From positions 1-64,000 of the forward strand of contig JAKVCU010000064.1 in the NCBI GenBank assembly GCA_022448955.1: a DNA stretch of 64,000 nt, written 5' to 3'. The notes beneath the pieces were generated by a model that saw only the letters and a list, made by a program, of their open reading frames with translations, did not search any database and was not told where the DNA came from. Shown one piece after another: positions 1-9,807 of this stretch. Origin of the DNA: Saprospiraceae bacterium. Its GTDB lineage: Bacteria; Bacteroidota; Bacteroidia; Chitinophagales; Saprospiraceae. How positions within the stretch are numbered: the first letter of the stretch is position 1; each line of letters opens with the position of its first letter. Both the position numbers and the translations under genes were made by a program.

Positions 1-533
1 TCAGAACTAGGTGCGTTGACAGAGCTATAATAATCGTCTTCTTTTGTAAGTTTTTGGAGTAGTTTTTGATCGGAGGGAACATCAAACATCTTTTCAAGAG
101 TGAGGCGAATCATGTTGGATACTTGATCAGGTAAATCTAAGAACTCAGCAACTTCTATTTTTTCGATTTGTTCAGTCGCTATATCAATTAGCCGAATCTG
201 GATATTGATTTTGTTGCCGTATTGTTCAATACTACCTGTCAGAAACTTATCTACGTTAATCGTCTTTCCCGCTTTAATGAGACAAGTTTTTCCAAGGCAT
301 CTTTTTATATCAAAACCACCTTCCTCAAGTAAAGAAATCATATCATACTCATCCATGATTTCGAACTTACCCATCTTGGTAATTTCACTTCTTGCAATGC
401 TTCCAGCTTGCTCTGTTGTGATAGATATACCCTTAGTATCGAAATAGCTTACTGCTATATTCGTTTTGGTATCTTGGGCAATTGCGCTTACGCTAAATAA
501 AAGGGCAAAAAGAAAAAACAATCTAGTTTTCAT
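1..533 (-). CDS. CsgG/LpoB-like secreted protein (5' part only)
   Basis: The reading frame starts at the ATG whose complement is at 531-533 and runs off the left edge, so about 177 N-terminal residues are visible and the C-terminus is missing. Residues 1-19 form a clear signal peptide ending in SAIAQ. The mature part begins NIAVSYFDTKGIS and continues with ITTEQAGSIARSEI, then DEYDMISLLEEGGF and IDKFLTGSIEQYG-like segments (seen: VDKFLTGSIEQYG). This alternating pattern, a nucleotide-free Rossmann-like half with a LTGSI strand, is characteristic of the CsgG/LpoB/TolB-N-terminal-like superfamily of periplasmic or outer-membrane-associated proteins. Function in this organism is unknown; a CsgG-type pore is less likely because no lipobox Cys follows the signal. 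The family call is inference from the motif pattern. Confidence 0.6.
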   Translation of the reverse strand, partial: MKTRLFFLFALLFSVSAIAQDTKTNIAVSYFDTKGISITTEQAGSIARSEITKMGKFEIMDEYDMISLLEEGGFDIKRCLGKTCLIKAGKTINVDKFLTGSIEQYGNKINIQIRLIDIATEQIEKIEVAEFLDLPDQVSNMIRLTLEKMFDVPSDQKLLQKLTKEDDYYSSVNAPSS

Positions 534-749
534 ATACTATAATTTTACTACATATTTAGTTGAAAAGCTAAGCGTTTGTCGGACATAATAAATTCCAAGC
601 AGACGCTAAAGTAAAGATGGAGGGAAAGCATATGAATATCGTTTAATCTTTAGCCAAAGAAATATTTAGCATTATTATATATTCAAAGAGCAGGCTTACT
701 CTTTTTATATAAATGAAAAATAGGAAGTAAATTTTGTTTGAAAATGCTT

Positions 750-2084
750 TTACGCAAATGCATATAATACTAGTGTGATCAAAAGAACGGTCAAACCTTG
801 CAATCCAGTCATAAGGGTGTAACTGCGATAAGCATCTTGTAGTTGGATGCCACTGAATTGAGTAACCACCCAAAAATAGCTATCATTGGCATGGGATACT
901 GTCATGGCTCCGCCACCTAATGCCATCACTACTAATGCGAGTTCGTAAGCGGTGTCAAATCCTAAGGTAGGTACAAGTGGTGCCAAAATAGAAGAGGTAA
1001 TGACTAAAGCATTGGTAGAAGAACCCTGGGAGGTTTTTAGCAAGGCTGCAATCAAAAAAGCGATGATCAAAAATGTAAAACCTGAAAAGGCATTCCCTGT
1101 GATCCAGTCTTGAATCAAATCTGCCATAGGTGTAGCTTTGAGTAATCCACCAAATGCACCTCCTGCACCTGTAATAATTAAGATGGGGCCAGCCAATTTT
1201 ATCCCTTCTCCAATCCAATCGTTCCAGTAGGTTTTTCCCTTTGCGGGAAATAAAAGAAAGGCAGAAAACATTCCAATAAATAATGCAACTAAGGGATGTC
1301 CCAAGAATAAAAGGATTTCTGCTAAAGCAGATTCCCATTTCCAAAACTTGGCAACTGTTCCAACAGCAATTAATACGATAGGTAGCAGAATGGGGAGTAA
1401 TGCTTTCCAAGCACTAGGAAGGTTTAGTGCTTTCCAATCTTCTGCAGTTAAATCTTCTGTTTCTAGGGTTTGACCTTTGGTTTTGGCGAAAAGCCAAGCG
1501 ACTAGTAAGGTTGGAATAGATACGATAAATCCTATTATCATAATGGTTCCAATATAATCGGAAGCACCAATGTTTCCGGCAGCGGTAATAGGGCCTGGTG
1601 TAGGAGGGATAAGCGTATGCGTAGTATAAAGTCCGGATGCCAATGCTAAAGCTAAGCTTGCTTTTTTGACTTTGGCAGTTTTGGCTAAAGCATTATTCAA
1701 ACCAGCCAAGATGATGAATCCGCTGTCGCAAAATACAGGAATACTTACGGTAGCTCCGATAAATGACATGGCTAAAGCCGGACGTTTTTTGCCGACAAGC
1801 TGTAAAATAAGCTGTGCAATTTTCATGGCAGCTCCTGACTTTTCTAAGATTACGCCAATAATGCTTCCCATAACCACAATTAAGCCAATATATCCCATCA
1901 AACTACCAAAGCCATTATTGATCGATTGGATGATTGTGTTTAGCGGCATTTGAACTGCCAAACCTACACCGATAGTCGCGGTAAGAATGGCCAAAAATGG
2001 ATGCCATTTCCACTTAGAAGAAGCCAAGACGATAAAAACAATAGCGACTATAATAATACCAATTAACGCAATACCATTTAACAT
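750..2084 (-). CDS. GntP-family gluconate/organic acid:H+ symporter
   Basis: An inner-membrane permease of about 444 residues with at least twelve hydrophobic segments. Family-typical elements are the N-terminal GIIIVAIVFIVL helix, the IGVILEKSGAA loop, VFCDSGFIIL, LIPPTPGPITAAGNIG and the C-terminal VMALGGGAMTVSHANDSYFWVV, which together match GntP/GntT-type gluconate, fructuronate or glycerate carriers. I chose the ATG at 2082-2084 (MLNGIAL) rather than the upstream ATG at 2171, because the extra 29 residues are not family-like and the family usually begins a few residues before the first membrane helix. No kinase or dehydratase gene for gluconate use is adjacent, so the true substrate cannot be read from context. 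Confidence 0.85.
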   Translation of the reverse strand: MLNGIALIGIIIVAIVFIVLASSKWKWHPFLAILTATIGVGLAVQMPLNTIIQSINNGFGSLMGYIGLIVVMGSIIGVILEKSGAAMKIAQLILQLVGKKRPALAMSFIGATVSIPVFCDSGFIILAGLNNALAKTAKVKKASLALALASGLYTTHTLIPPTPGPITAAGNIGASDYIGTIMIIGFIVSIPTLLVAWLFAKTKGQTLETEDLTAEDWKALNLPSAWKALLPILLPIVLIAVGTVAKFWKWESALAEILLFLGHPLVALFIGMFSAFLLFPAKGKTYWNDWIGEGIKLAGPILIITGAGGAFGGLLKATPMADLIQDWITGNAFSGFTFLIIAFLIAALLKTSQGSSTNALVITSSILAPLVPTLGFDTAYELALVVMALGGGAMTVSHANDSYFWVVTQFSGIQLQDAYRSYTLMTGLQGLTVLLITLVLYAFA

Positions 2085-2548
2085 AGGGTCAGGAGTTGAT
2101 AAAATGAAGAGATAAAATAGGAAGATTCCGCGAAGGAAAGAAATTAAAATTGTTCGGCAAAGGCTGGCCATACCGCCTGTAGCGGTGGCCAGCTAGGCGT
2201 ATAGCCTCATTAAATGCCAAATCGTTATTTTTTGGTTGAAGGTTAATGGTTAAAAGTGTAATAGTGAAAAATATGAATGGACGGTATAAGCATTGTACCA
2301 TTAACCACTAACGATAAAAATCGGCTTCATTGGGAAAGATGTTAAATACAAATATGGTAGAAAAGGGCCTTCCTACTTCCGCAAATATGTAAACAAATAT
2401 ATTTACGTTTGTCAAATATGGATACAAAACAGCTTTTGGGTAGCCATTTTGAAAAAAAGGAATGAAATTTTAATAAAATCTAGGACTTTGTAGCACAGAT
2501 TTTCGTTTTGTATCGTTAGAAGAGTACAACCAAAAACAATCTATAGAT
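2085..2548. other. Intergenic region with long imperfect palindrome
   Basis: This divergent intergenic region has no convincing gene. It holds a long imperfect inverted repeat: left arm pieces atcgtta (2221-2227) and ggttaatggt (2241-2250) face accattaacc (2297-2306) and taacgat (2309-2315). A smaller AT-rich dyad lies at about 2390-2408. A candidate promoter for the rightward gene is listed separately. Confidence 0.5.
2487..2518 (+). promoter_or_regulatory. Candidate Bacteroidota sigma-A promoter for the DUF3089 gene
   Basis: TTTG at 2487-2490, then 20 nt, then TATCGTTA at 2511-2518 resembles the phylum consensus TTTG-N19-21-TAnnTTTG, with two mismatches in the -7 box. The start codon is 31 nt downstream. 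Based on consensus matching by eye only. Confidence 0.3.
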
Positions 2549-3586
2549 ATGAAACGTGTTCTATTCTTCATTCTGTTAGGAATGATCGTACAAAGCTGTG
2601 CGACAAAGCCAAAGTATGGCTTTTCAGAAACGATTACCCCCACTGCGCCCGATTATAGTCAACTCTCTGCATGGGCCGCTCATCCGCAAAAAGAAGATCC
2701 TTCTGATAGTATCCCTGCTATTTTAGCGAAAGCGGAAAAAAACTTTGCTGCAAAAGACCAGATTGATGTATTCTTCTTACATCCCACCACTTATACCTTA
2801 GAAAAAGGCAATACACAATGGAATGGGCCAATTGATGATGCAGCATTGAATGAAAAAACGGATGCAGGTAGTATTCTTTATCAAGCTAGTATCTTTAATG
2901 CAGTAGGTCAAGTTTATGCCCCTCGTTATCGCCAAGCGCATTTAGAGAGTTATTTTACAGATGCGAAGAAAGATGCTCTCGAAGCCTTCAAATTGGCTTA
3001 TAGAGACGTGAAAGCGGCTTTTGAGTATTACTTAGATCATCACAACAATGGCCGTCCTTTTATTATTGCTTCACACAGCCAAGGAACGACGCATGCCAAG
3101 CAATTGATTAAGGAGAAGATTGATGGCAAAGCATTGCAAAAGCAGATGATTGCTGCTTACATTGTCGGGATCCCGGTGGAGAAAGCTTACTTCAGCCAAA
3201 TACAAGAATGTCAAGATTCGACTGATGTGCAATGTTTTATGAGCTGGCGTAGTTATAAACAAGGGAAGTATCCAAAATGGCATCAGACCAATAATAATAT
3301 TGTAGTCACCAATCCATTAACTTGGACAAACGACACCGCATACGTTTCAGAAAGTCAAAACCTTGGTGGGATATTGTTGGATTTTGAAGAAATTCTGCCC
3401 AATTTGGCAGGTGCACAAGTGCATAATGGTTTGTTATGGTTGGAAAAGCCCAAATTTAAGTGGAGTTTTCTATATTGGAACCCTAATTATCATGCAGGTG
3501 ATTTTAACTTGTATTACCTTAATGTGCGCCAAAATACTATTACCCGTGCAAATGCTTTCTTAAAGAAAGCAGATATAGCCCCGTAA
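2549..3586 (+). CDS. DUF3089 alpha/beta-hydrolase-like lipoprotein
   Basis: A 345-residue protein with a lipoprotein signal peptide: hydrophobic residues 4-15 followed by VQSC, so Cys17 would be lipidated and the protein anchored in the envelope. The body has the serine-hydrolase nucleophile elbow SHSQG at residues 175-179 (Ser177) after the strand PFIIA, and the DUF3089 signatures VFFLHPTTY near residue 75 and YAPRYRQA near residue 123. DUF3089 proteins are predicted alpha/beta hydrolases of unknown substrate. It sits 12 nt upstream of the histidine kinase gene, so both may be co-transcribed. The hydrolase fold is inferred from the elbow; catalysis is untested here. Confidence 0.8.
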   Translation: MKRVLFFILLGMIVQSCATKPKYGFSETITPTAPDYSQLSAWAAHPQKEDPSDSIPAILAKAEKNFAAKDQIDVFFLHPTTYTLEKGNTQWNGPIDDAALNEKTDAGSILYQASIFNAVGQVYAPRYRQAHLESYFTDAKKDALEAFKLAYRDVKAAFEYYLDHHNNGRPFIIASHSQGTTHAKQLIKEKIDGKALQKQMIAAYIVGIPVEKAYFSQIQECQDSTDVQCFMSWRSYKQGKYPKWHQTNNNIVVTNPLTWTNDTAYVSESQNLGGILLDFEEILPNLAGAQVHNGLLWLEKPKFKWSFLYWNPNYHAGDFNLYYLNVRQNTITRANAFLKKADIAP

Positions 3587-3598
3587 AAGAGCGATAAG

Positions 3599-4759
3599 AT
3601 GGATATTTATTCTCAAAAGTCTCGTTGGAAATTATATTTAGCTATTGTAGGTACAATTATCGTTATTGTATCAGTTATCTACGCCAATTATCTGTCTACT
3701 CAGTTGGCAGAAGAAGAGCGTAGAAAGACAGAAATCTATGCTAAAGTACAGGTAGAACTTAGCGATTTGGATGATGAAGACTTTGAAAATTGTGAATATG
3801 AGCTTCATCTTGATATCTTGAGTAGCAATACTACCATTCCTGTAATGGTAGTCAATGAACGAGGGAAGGTAGATTATGCCGTAAATTTCGGACGAGAACT
3901 AGGAGGGAACGAGGACTATTTCCAAGAAGAACTCAACCAGATGATTAAACAAGGTTTTGATCCGATAGAGGGCTTTGCTTATAAGGTATACTTTAAGGAA
4001 TCTAATATTCTTCGTCAGCTTCGATATTTTCCTCTTATACAGTTATTACTTATTGCAGCTTTTGTATTATTTGGCTACATGGGCTTTAATTCTGCTCGAA
4101 GAGCAGAGCAAAATCGAGTGTGGGTCGGTATGGCAAAAGAAACTGCTCACCAACTGGGGACACCTATTTCGGCCATTATTGCATGGATTGAACATTTAAA
4201 AGATATTCGTTCAAGAGATGAAGAAGTAACAGAAGTGCTAGGCGAATTGCAAAATGATGTCAGTCGACTAGAACTGATTGCTGATCGTTTTTCTAAGATT
4301 GGTTCCGAACCTAAACTCAAATCCATTAATATCTACGAAGAATTAGAAAAATGTAGAGCTTACATGGAGCGCAGAGCTCCTCGTAAAGTAAAGTTTTTCT
4401 TCCCTGATACCGAGCATCTTCCTATACCTGTTCGTATCAATCCACCACTCTTTGATTGGGTGATTGAGAACCTCCTTCGTAATGCTTTAGATGCGATGGA
4501 AGGCCGAGGCGAAATACATGCTACGGTGACAAACGAAAAAAATATGGTTCACATCGATATTAAAGATTCGGGTAAAGGTATCCCCTCTAATAAGTTTAGA
4601 GCTGTTTTTCAACCTGGATTTACCACTAAAAAGCGCGGATGGGGTCTTGGTTTATCTTTAGCCAAAAGAATTATTCAAGAATATCATTCTGGCAAGATTT
4701 TTGTTAAGGATTCAGTAGTAAAAGAGGGGACTACATTCAGGATATCCCTACCTAAATAA
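3599..4759 (+). CDS. Orphan sensor histidine kinase
   Basis: A 386-residue membrane kinase. Transmembrane segments are at about 12-33 and 145-163, flanking a short extracytoplasmic loop of roughly 110 residues with no recognisable sensor domain. The dimerisation/phosphoacceptor box is MAKETAHQLGTPISA, phosphorylated His184, a HQLGTP variant of the usual HELRTP. The ATP-binding domain shows the N box NLLRNALDAM, G1 box IKDSGKGIP and G2 box GWGLGLSLAKRI. No response regulator gene is adjacent, so its partner must be encoded elsewhere. It follows the DUF3089 gene by 12 nt, probably in one transcript. Confidence 0.88.
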   Translation: MDIYSQKSRWKLYLAIVGTIIVIVSVIYANYLSTQLAEEERRKTEIYAKVQVELSDLDDEDFENCEYELHLDILSSNTTIPVMVVNERGKVDYAVNFGRELGGNEDYFQEELNQMIKQGFDPIEGFAYKVYFKESNILRQLRYFPLIQLLLIAAFVLFGYMGFNSARRAEQNRVWVGMAKETAHQLGTPISAIIAWIEHLKDIRSRDEEVTEVLGELQNDVSRLELIADRFSKIGSEPKLKSINIYEELEKCRAYMERRAPRKVKFFFPDTEHLPIPVRINPPLFDWVIENLLRNALDAMEGRGEIHATVTNEKNMVHIDIKDSGKGIPSNKFRAVFQPGFTTKKRGWGLGLSLAKRIIQEYHSGKIFVKDSVVKEGTTFRISLPK

Positions 4760-4912
4760 ATTTGAAACACTACACTAAGATATTTAAGCGGGAATTATTC
4801 GTTTTTAATCGGATTATTTTCGAATTGAATCACTATATCTGTTACAAGACCAATCACGCTTAATTCCATCACAAATAAGCATTTTTACGCATCTATTCTT
4901 AATTTTGGTGAC

Positions 4913-4920
4913 TACATTTG
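4913..4920 (+). promoter_or_regulatory. Candidate -7 element upstream of TonB receptor
   Basis: TACATTTG followed by CAC matches the Bacteroidota -7 consensus TAnnTTTG, 50 nt before the start codon. A convincing TTTG -33 element is not visible at the proper distance, so confidence is limited. Confidence 0.35.
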
Positions 4921-4969
4921 CACATGCTATGGCAATAATTATTAATTAAAGAATTAGAAGAAGTCACCT

Positions 4970-7525
4970 ATGAGGAGTTACTTGATGATTTGTGTCTTAA
5001 TTCTTTTAGGCAATACCATGATTCCTTTAAGTAGTATGGGGAAGACCTACACTTTTAGTGTCAAGGTAGTAGATGAACAAAATGCTCCTTTGCAAGGAGT
5101 AAATATATATACTTCAGATTATACTTTTACCGGGCAAACCAATGAGAGCGGTGAATTGCTTTTAGAGGATCTAGAAGAAAATAGTCAAATTGTTTTTTCG
5201 CACATTGCTTATGTAGAAGTAAAGCTTTCGGCAAAAGAGCTGAACGCATCCGAACGGATTGTTCGAATGAAATTGTCGCGTGCATTTTTGGAGACCATTA
5301 CAGTAGTGGGGCGCCGGGAGGAATCCATCAGTGATTTACCTTATCAACTTGAGCGTATTTCGGCAAAGGAAATAGCATTCACTAATCCACCAACTACTGC
5401 AGATGCATTATCTCAGCATGCAGGTTTATTTGTACAAAAAAGCCAGCTTGGTGGTGGCAGCCCAATTATTAGAGGCTTTGAAGCTAATCGAGTACTTTTA
5501 GTTGTAGATGGAGTACGTATGAATAATGCGATTTACAGGAGTGGTCACTTGCAAAATGCTATTACATTGGACAATGGAGTGCTTTCGCAAATAGAAGTGA
5601 TATATGGACCTGGATCTTTGACTTATGGAAGTGATGCATTAGGTGGGGTTATACATTTTAAAACGAAGACACCACCATTTGGTCAATTGGGCGAATACCA
5701 TACTACTACCCATTTCTTTAGTAGATATGCCTCAGCTACACATGAAAAAACGGCTCAGGCAGATATTGAATTAGGATGGGATAGGTGGGCAAGTTTGACG
5801 AGTGTAAGTTTCAGTGATTTTGGAGATTTGAGAGCAGGCGATCGACGTCCTAATGGATTACAAAATTTTGGAAAAAACTTCCTTTACATTAAAAGAAATG
5901 AAGGGGAAGATCAAGTTATAGAAAATTTAGACCCAAACATACAACGCAATATAGGCTATAGCCAGTTGGATATTTTGCAGAAGGTGAGATTCCAACCAAA
6001 CAACAGTTATGATTTTATAGCTAATTTTCAGTTTTCAACATCTAGCAATGTTGCGCGTTATGATCGCCTTACAGAATTGGTAGGCGAACAGCCTAAATTT
6101 GCTGAGTGGTATTATGGTCCCCAAACCCGGGCATTAACTTCGCTGAAAGCTCGACTGCTGAAACCATCTAATTGGTACGACCGCGCATCGGTGATCGCAG
6201 CTTATCAGTATATCGAAGAAGATCGATATCAACGAAATTTGAATTCCGACTGGCGAGAACAATCGCTAGTAGATGTTCATGTTTTTTCCTTGACAGCTGA
6301 TTTTGATACTCGTTTAAAGGCAACAAACACTCACACTCATGATTTGAACTATGGTATTGAACTTACATACAATTCAATTTTTTCTGCCAGCGAGTTGAGA
6401 AATCTTAAAACGAATACTTCAGACGATGATGTTAATGCCCGATACCCCAGCTCTGGAAGCCACTTACAATCCAATGGTGCTTTTTTGAATTATCGCTGGA
6501 AAAAGCGAGATTCTTCTCTTGTGTTTAATGCAGGTATGCGCTACAGTGCTTCGCGTCTATTTGCGCAGTTTAGCGAAAGCGATCCTATCGAATGGCCGGC
6601 TCATTATATTGCTGGCCTCACCTCTACGAATGATGCATTAACTTGGGCGATTGGTCTCAACTATAGATCAGCTCATGCTTGGCAGTTCCGATGCTTGAGT
6701 GGTACGGCTTTTCGAAGTCCTAATATTGACGATTTTGCCAAGTTTCGAGAAAAAGGAAATACTGTTTCTGTTCCAAATGTGAGCCTACAGCCAGAGATGG
6801 CATGGACAACTGAAATAACGATTGGCAAGCAACTGGGGAATGACTTTTTGGGTGCTTATCTAGAGTTTACTGCTTTTTATACCTACTTAGATCATGCGAT
6901 TGTTCGGCAAGAATTTGAATTACCAAATGGTGATGATTTTTTCATAAGTAATGGAGACTCTCTTTTTGTCTTAGCTAATGTTAATGCAGATCAGGCACAA
7001 ATTTGGGGCCTTTCGGCAAATGCAAAACTACACTTGGGTAAGCATTGGCAATGGCGGTCTGGGCTTAGCTGGACGAAAGGTATTCGTACTTATGTGGACA
7101 GAGCAGATAATGGACAAATGCTACTGGACACGCTAGTTCCACAGGGGCATATCCCACCATTGTATGGTCGAACTAGCTTGCGTTTTGCGAAAGCAAAATG
7201 GTCAGCGGAAGCAGTGATACAGTATAATGCAGCGAAGCGGGTAGAGGACTATGCGGTGACAGCTATTGATCCTTTCACAGGAGTGATTGATAGAGCAGGG
7301 ACATCCGATAATATCGAACAATCTCCAATCGATCCAATTACTGGTGCATTTCAAGGCACTTATGCATGGACGACTTATAATATTTACGGGAGTTATCAGA
7401 TCAATCAAAGTTTCAGTATAAATGCAGCTGTAGAGAATATTACGGATATACACTACCGTACTTTTTCTTCGGGTATTAGTGCGCCAGGAAGGAATTATAT
7501 CGTTTCGCTTAGGGCGAAATTTTAA
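4970..7525 (+). CDS. TonB-dependent receptor, hemoglobin/heme-receptor-like
   Basis: An 851-residue outer-membrane receptor. A signal peptide covers residues 1-24. Residues 28-105 form a carboxypeptidase-regulatory-like domain (VVDEQNAPLQGVNIYTS). The TonB plug covers about 115-230, with LPYQLERISAKEI, GGGSPIIRGFEANRV, VVDGVRMNNAIYRSGHLQN and YGPGSLTYGSDALGG. The RMNNAIYRSGHLQN segment is very like heme/hemoglobin receptors such as HmuR. The remainder is a 22-strand-type barrel ending in the aromatic-terminated SLRAKF. It imports a large ligand across the outer membrane with TonB energy; heme is the inferred substrate. No hemophore or heme-handling gene is adjacent. Confidence 0.85.
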   Translation: MRSYLMICVLILLGNTMIPLSSMGKTYTFSVKVVDEQNAPLQGVNIYTSDYTFTGQTNESGELLLEDLEENSQIVFSHIAYVEVKLSAKELNASERIVRMKLSRAFLETITVVGRREESISDLPYQLERISAKEIAFTNPPTTADALSQHAGLFVQKSQLGGGSPIIRGFEANRVLLVVDGVRMNNAIYRSGHLQNAITLDNGVLSQIEVIYGPGSLTYGSDALGGVIHFKTKTPPFGQLGEYHTTTHFFSRYASATHEKTAQADIELGWDRWASLTSVSFSDFGDLRAGDRRPNGLQNFGKNFLYIKRNEGEDQVIENLDPNIQRNIGYSQLDILQKVRFQPNNSYDFIANFQFSTSSNVARYDRLTELVGEQPKFAEWYYGPQTRALTSLKARLLKPSNWYDRASVIAAYQYIEEDRYQRNLNSDWREQSLVDVHVFSLTADFDTRLKATNTHTHDLNYGIELTYNSIFSASELRNLKTNTSDDDVNARYPSSGSHLQSNGAFLNYRWKKRDSSLVFNAGMRYSASRLFAQFSESDPIEWPAHYIAGLTSTNDALTWAIGLNYRSAHAWQFRCLSGTAFRSPNIDDFAKFREKGNTVSVPNVSLQPEMAWTTEITIGKQLGNDFLGAYLEFTAFYTYLDHAIVRQEFELPNGDDFFISNGDSLFVLANVNADQAQIWGLSANAKLHLGKHWQWRSGLSWTKGIRTYVDRADNGQMLLDTLVPQGHIPPLYGRTSLRFAKAKWSAEAVIQYNAAKRVEDYAVTAIDPFTGVIDRAGTSDNIEQSPIDPITGAFQGTYAWTTYNIYGSYQINQSFSINAAVENITDIHYRTFSSGISAPGRNYIVSLRAKF

Positions 7526-7526
7526 G

Positions 7527-7578
7527 ACGGTTATACGATCCATTATTGAAAATTTTCGCTAGTGGATTGTATAACCGT
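7527..7578. terminator. Bidirectional terminator between convergent genes
   Basis: Arms 7527-7542 and 7563-7578 pair over 16 positions with a single G-T wobble, around a 20-nt loop. It begins one base after the TonB receptor stop codon and precedes the convergent ABC permease stop, so it serves both transcripts. Confidence 0.8.
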
Positions 7579-7585
7579 TTTGACT

Positions 7586-8902
7586 TTAATCTTTATAAAA
7601 CATCCACTTCCCTAATTCTTTTATCGATACCTTCTTACCATACATCAAGATACCTACCCTATAGATTCGGCCAGAAAGCCAAACAAAGAAAATAGAAGTA
7701 CCAATCAGGACGGCGACGGAAAGTAGGACTTCCCAAATAGGTGGCCCAAAGGCAAGCCTTGCAGGCATCACAATAGGGGAGAAAAGCGGAAATATAGAAG
7801 AGAATACGGCCAAGCTAGAGTTGGGTGCCTGAATAGCTACAAACATGATATAAAAAGCCAAAATTACCGGAATAGTAATTGGAATAGTCAATGCTTGCCC
7901 CTCACCCAAATCATCACCCATTGCAGAGCCAACTGCCGCAAAGAGAGACGAATACAAGAAGTAACCACCTAAGAAATAGAGAATGAACAAAGGCAGTATC
8001 ATCAGCCAATCTTGGCTTTGTAATTCTGCTAATACCATGGCAGCCATAGCTTGTGCATCATCTGGGTTGATTTCGGCTCCTTCTGTTGGCAGTGGCATAT
8101 TGGGAGAGGAGTTAAACCCAAAAATGATTTGCACTAAGAAGCCAATACTGGGTATAAGTATGGCCCAAATCGCTACCTGCGTCAAACCAACGGCTCCTAC
8201 ACCAATGATTTTCCCCAACATTAATTGGAAAGGTTTGACAGAAGAAATCATTACTTCTACAATGCGATTGGTCTTTTCTTCCATCACACTACGCATTACC
8301 ATCATTCCATAAATGAAGACTGTCATATACATAATCATTCCCATTACCCCGCCAATCACTGCTGCAATGGCACCAGTGATTTTACTTGCATCTTCACCAC
8401 TTTCATTAATGGGTTCTGGCTCTAATGATATTTTAGTATTGATGGCCTCTAGCTGATCCCTTTGGAGTTCCAATTGATCAATTTTATAGTTTCGAATGCT
8501 ATTTCTTACTCTGGAGCGGATAAGCGTCTCGACATCTAGAGTAGGCTGCTTATCTGAGTAATAATAGACCGTATGATCCTTCGTCATGATATCTTTGATC
8601 GGAGGAATAACAAGGATGCCATCATAATCAAAGTCGTCAAAATTCTTTTTTAGGATATCTAGCTCGGTATCTACAAATTTAAAGAATAGATTATTTTCAT
8701 CCCTCATCTTCTTTTCTAGCATATTACCTTCATCAATAATGGCAATGCGTTTGGAATCGTCACTTTCGTAAGAAAAGATGACCCCTACAATGACAAAAAA
8801 CAAAGCAAAGGCGAGCGGTGTGAGTAAGGTGGCAAGAATGAAAGATCTACGGGTCACACGGGTTAAATATTCTCTTTTTATGATTAATCCAAGTTTATTC
8901 AT
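7586..8902 (-). CDS. ABC-2 type exporter permease (NatB-like)
   Basis: A 438-residue inner-membrane permease. The N-terminus IIKREYLTRVTRRSFIL precedes the first transmembrane helix (about 23-43); a large extracytoplasmic domain of about 130 residues follows, and five or six helices occupy residues 175-420. The MEEKTNRIVEVMISSVKPF stretch is the hallmark cytoplasmic coupling region of NatB/YhaP-type ABC-2 permeases. The start codon overlaps the stop codon of the ATPase gene by 4 nt (ATGA), so the pair is translationally coupled. The transported substrate is unknown; relatives export sodium ions or lipophilic compounds. Confidence 0.88.
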   Translation of the reverse strand: MNKLGLIIKREYLTRVTRRSFILATLLTPLAFALFFVIVGVIFSYESDDSKRIAIIDEGNMLEKKMRDENNLFFKFVDTELDILKKNFDDFDYDGILVIPPIKDIMTKDHTVYYYSDKQPTLDVETLIRSRVRNSIRNYKIDQLELQRDQLEAINTKISLEPEPINESGEDASKITGAIAAVIGGVMGMIMYMTVFIYGMMVMRSVMEEKTNRIVEVMISSVKPFQLMLGKIIGVGAVGLTQVAIWAILIPSIGFLVQIIFGFNSSPNMPLPTEGAEINPDDAQAMAAMVLAELQSQDWLMILPLFILYFLGGYFLYSSLFAAVGSAMGDDLGEGQALTIPITIPVILAFYIMFVAIQAPNSSLAVFSSIFPLFSPIVMPARLAFGPPIWEVLLSVAVLIGTSIFFVWLSGRIYRVGILMYGKKVSIKELGKWMFYKD

Positions 8903-9807
8903 ATCTGGTTATTTTGTTCTTCAACTTGACGGATGAAGATTTCGTTTAAGGAAGGCAGTATTTCATTAAAGGCATGAATAATTATCCCTTTATCCAAGAG
9001 ATGGCGTAAAATTTTATTGGAGTCTTGACCTTCCTGTAATTGCAAGACAATAGCGTTCTTTTTTTGATCTTTTACGGTAGCGAAGCTGTGGATATCATTA
9101 GGTAGATTTCCTTCAAAATCAATTTGGAATAAGTTCTTCTTGTATTGATTTTTGATATCTTTTACCTTGCCTTCCAGAATGTTTTTGCCTTGATTGATTA
9201 GGACGATATGCTCGCAAATTTCTTCGACTTGCTCCATTCGGTGAGTAGAAAAGATGATACTTGTTCCGTTTTGGTGTAACTCGTCGATTTCGTCTTTGAT
9301 TAGGTTGGTATTGATTGGATCTAAACCAGAGAATGGCTCATCTAATATAAGTAGCTTGGGGCGATGAATCACGGTTGCGATAAACTGAATTTTCTGCTGC
9401 ATTCCTTTGGAAAGCTCTTCGACTTTCTTGTCCCACCAGTCTTCAATATCAAACTTTTTAAACCAATAGGTGATTTCTTCCTTGGCTTTGATTTTTGATA
9501 GTCCCTTTAGCTGCGCGAGATACATGAGGTGGTCGCCCACTTTCATCTTTTTATAAAGACCTCTTTCTTCTGGCATATAGCCAATTTGTTCTGGATGTCG
9601 GCTGTTGAGTTTTTCTCCATCTAAATACACTTGTCCAACATCAGCCCTAGTAATGGTAGTAATAATACGAATGAGCGAAGTTTTACCCGCACCGTTTGGG
9701 CCTAGCAAGCCAAAAATACTCCCTTTTGGAACATTAAAAGACACATCATTGACCGCAATGTGTTTTTCATAGGCTTTCTGAACATTTTCGAGTTGAAGTA
9801 TATTCAT
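8899..9807 (-). CDS. ABC transporter ATP-binding protein (NatA-like)
   Basis: A 302-residue ATPase that powers the adjoining permease. It carries Walker A GLLGPNGAGKTS, the Q-loop at GYMPEERGLY, ABC signature LSKGMQQKI, Walker B LLILDEPFSGLD and H-switch FSTHRM. The roughly 80 C-terminal residues after the nucleotide domain, ending VEEQNNQI, match the extension (DUF4162) seen in NatA-type subunits. It is the first gene of a two-gene leftward operon; the following permease overlaps by 4 nt. Substrate not deducible. Confidence 0.92.
   Translation of the reverse strand: MNILQLENVQKAYEKHIAVNDVSFNVPKGSIFGLLGPNGAGKTSLIRIITTITRADVGQVYLDGEKLNSRHPEQIGYMPEERGLYKKMKVGDHLMYLAQLKGLSKIKAKEEITYWFKKFDIEDWWDKKVEELSKGMQQKIQFIATVIHRPKLLILDEPFSGLDPINTNLIKDEIDELHQNGTSIIFSTHRMEQVEEICEHIVLINQGKNILEGKVKDIKNQYKKNLFQIDFEGNLPNDIHSFATVKDQKKNAIVLQLQEGQDSNKILRHLLDKGIIIHAFNEILPSLNEIFIRQVEEQNNQI

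Noticed and set aside
955-1953. Frames overlapping the GntP permease
   Set aside because: Both strands are shadows of the permease and lack any motif.
7202-7543. 113-residue antisense frame in the TonB receptor
   Set aside because: Lies within a strongly coding gene and the terminator.
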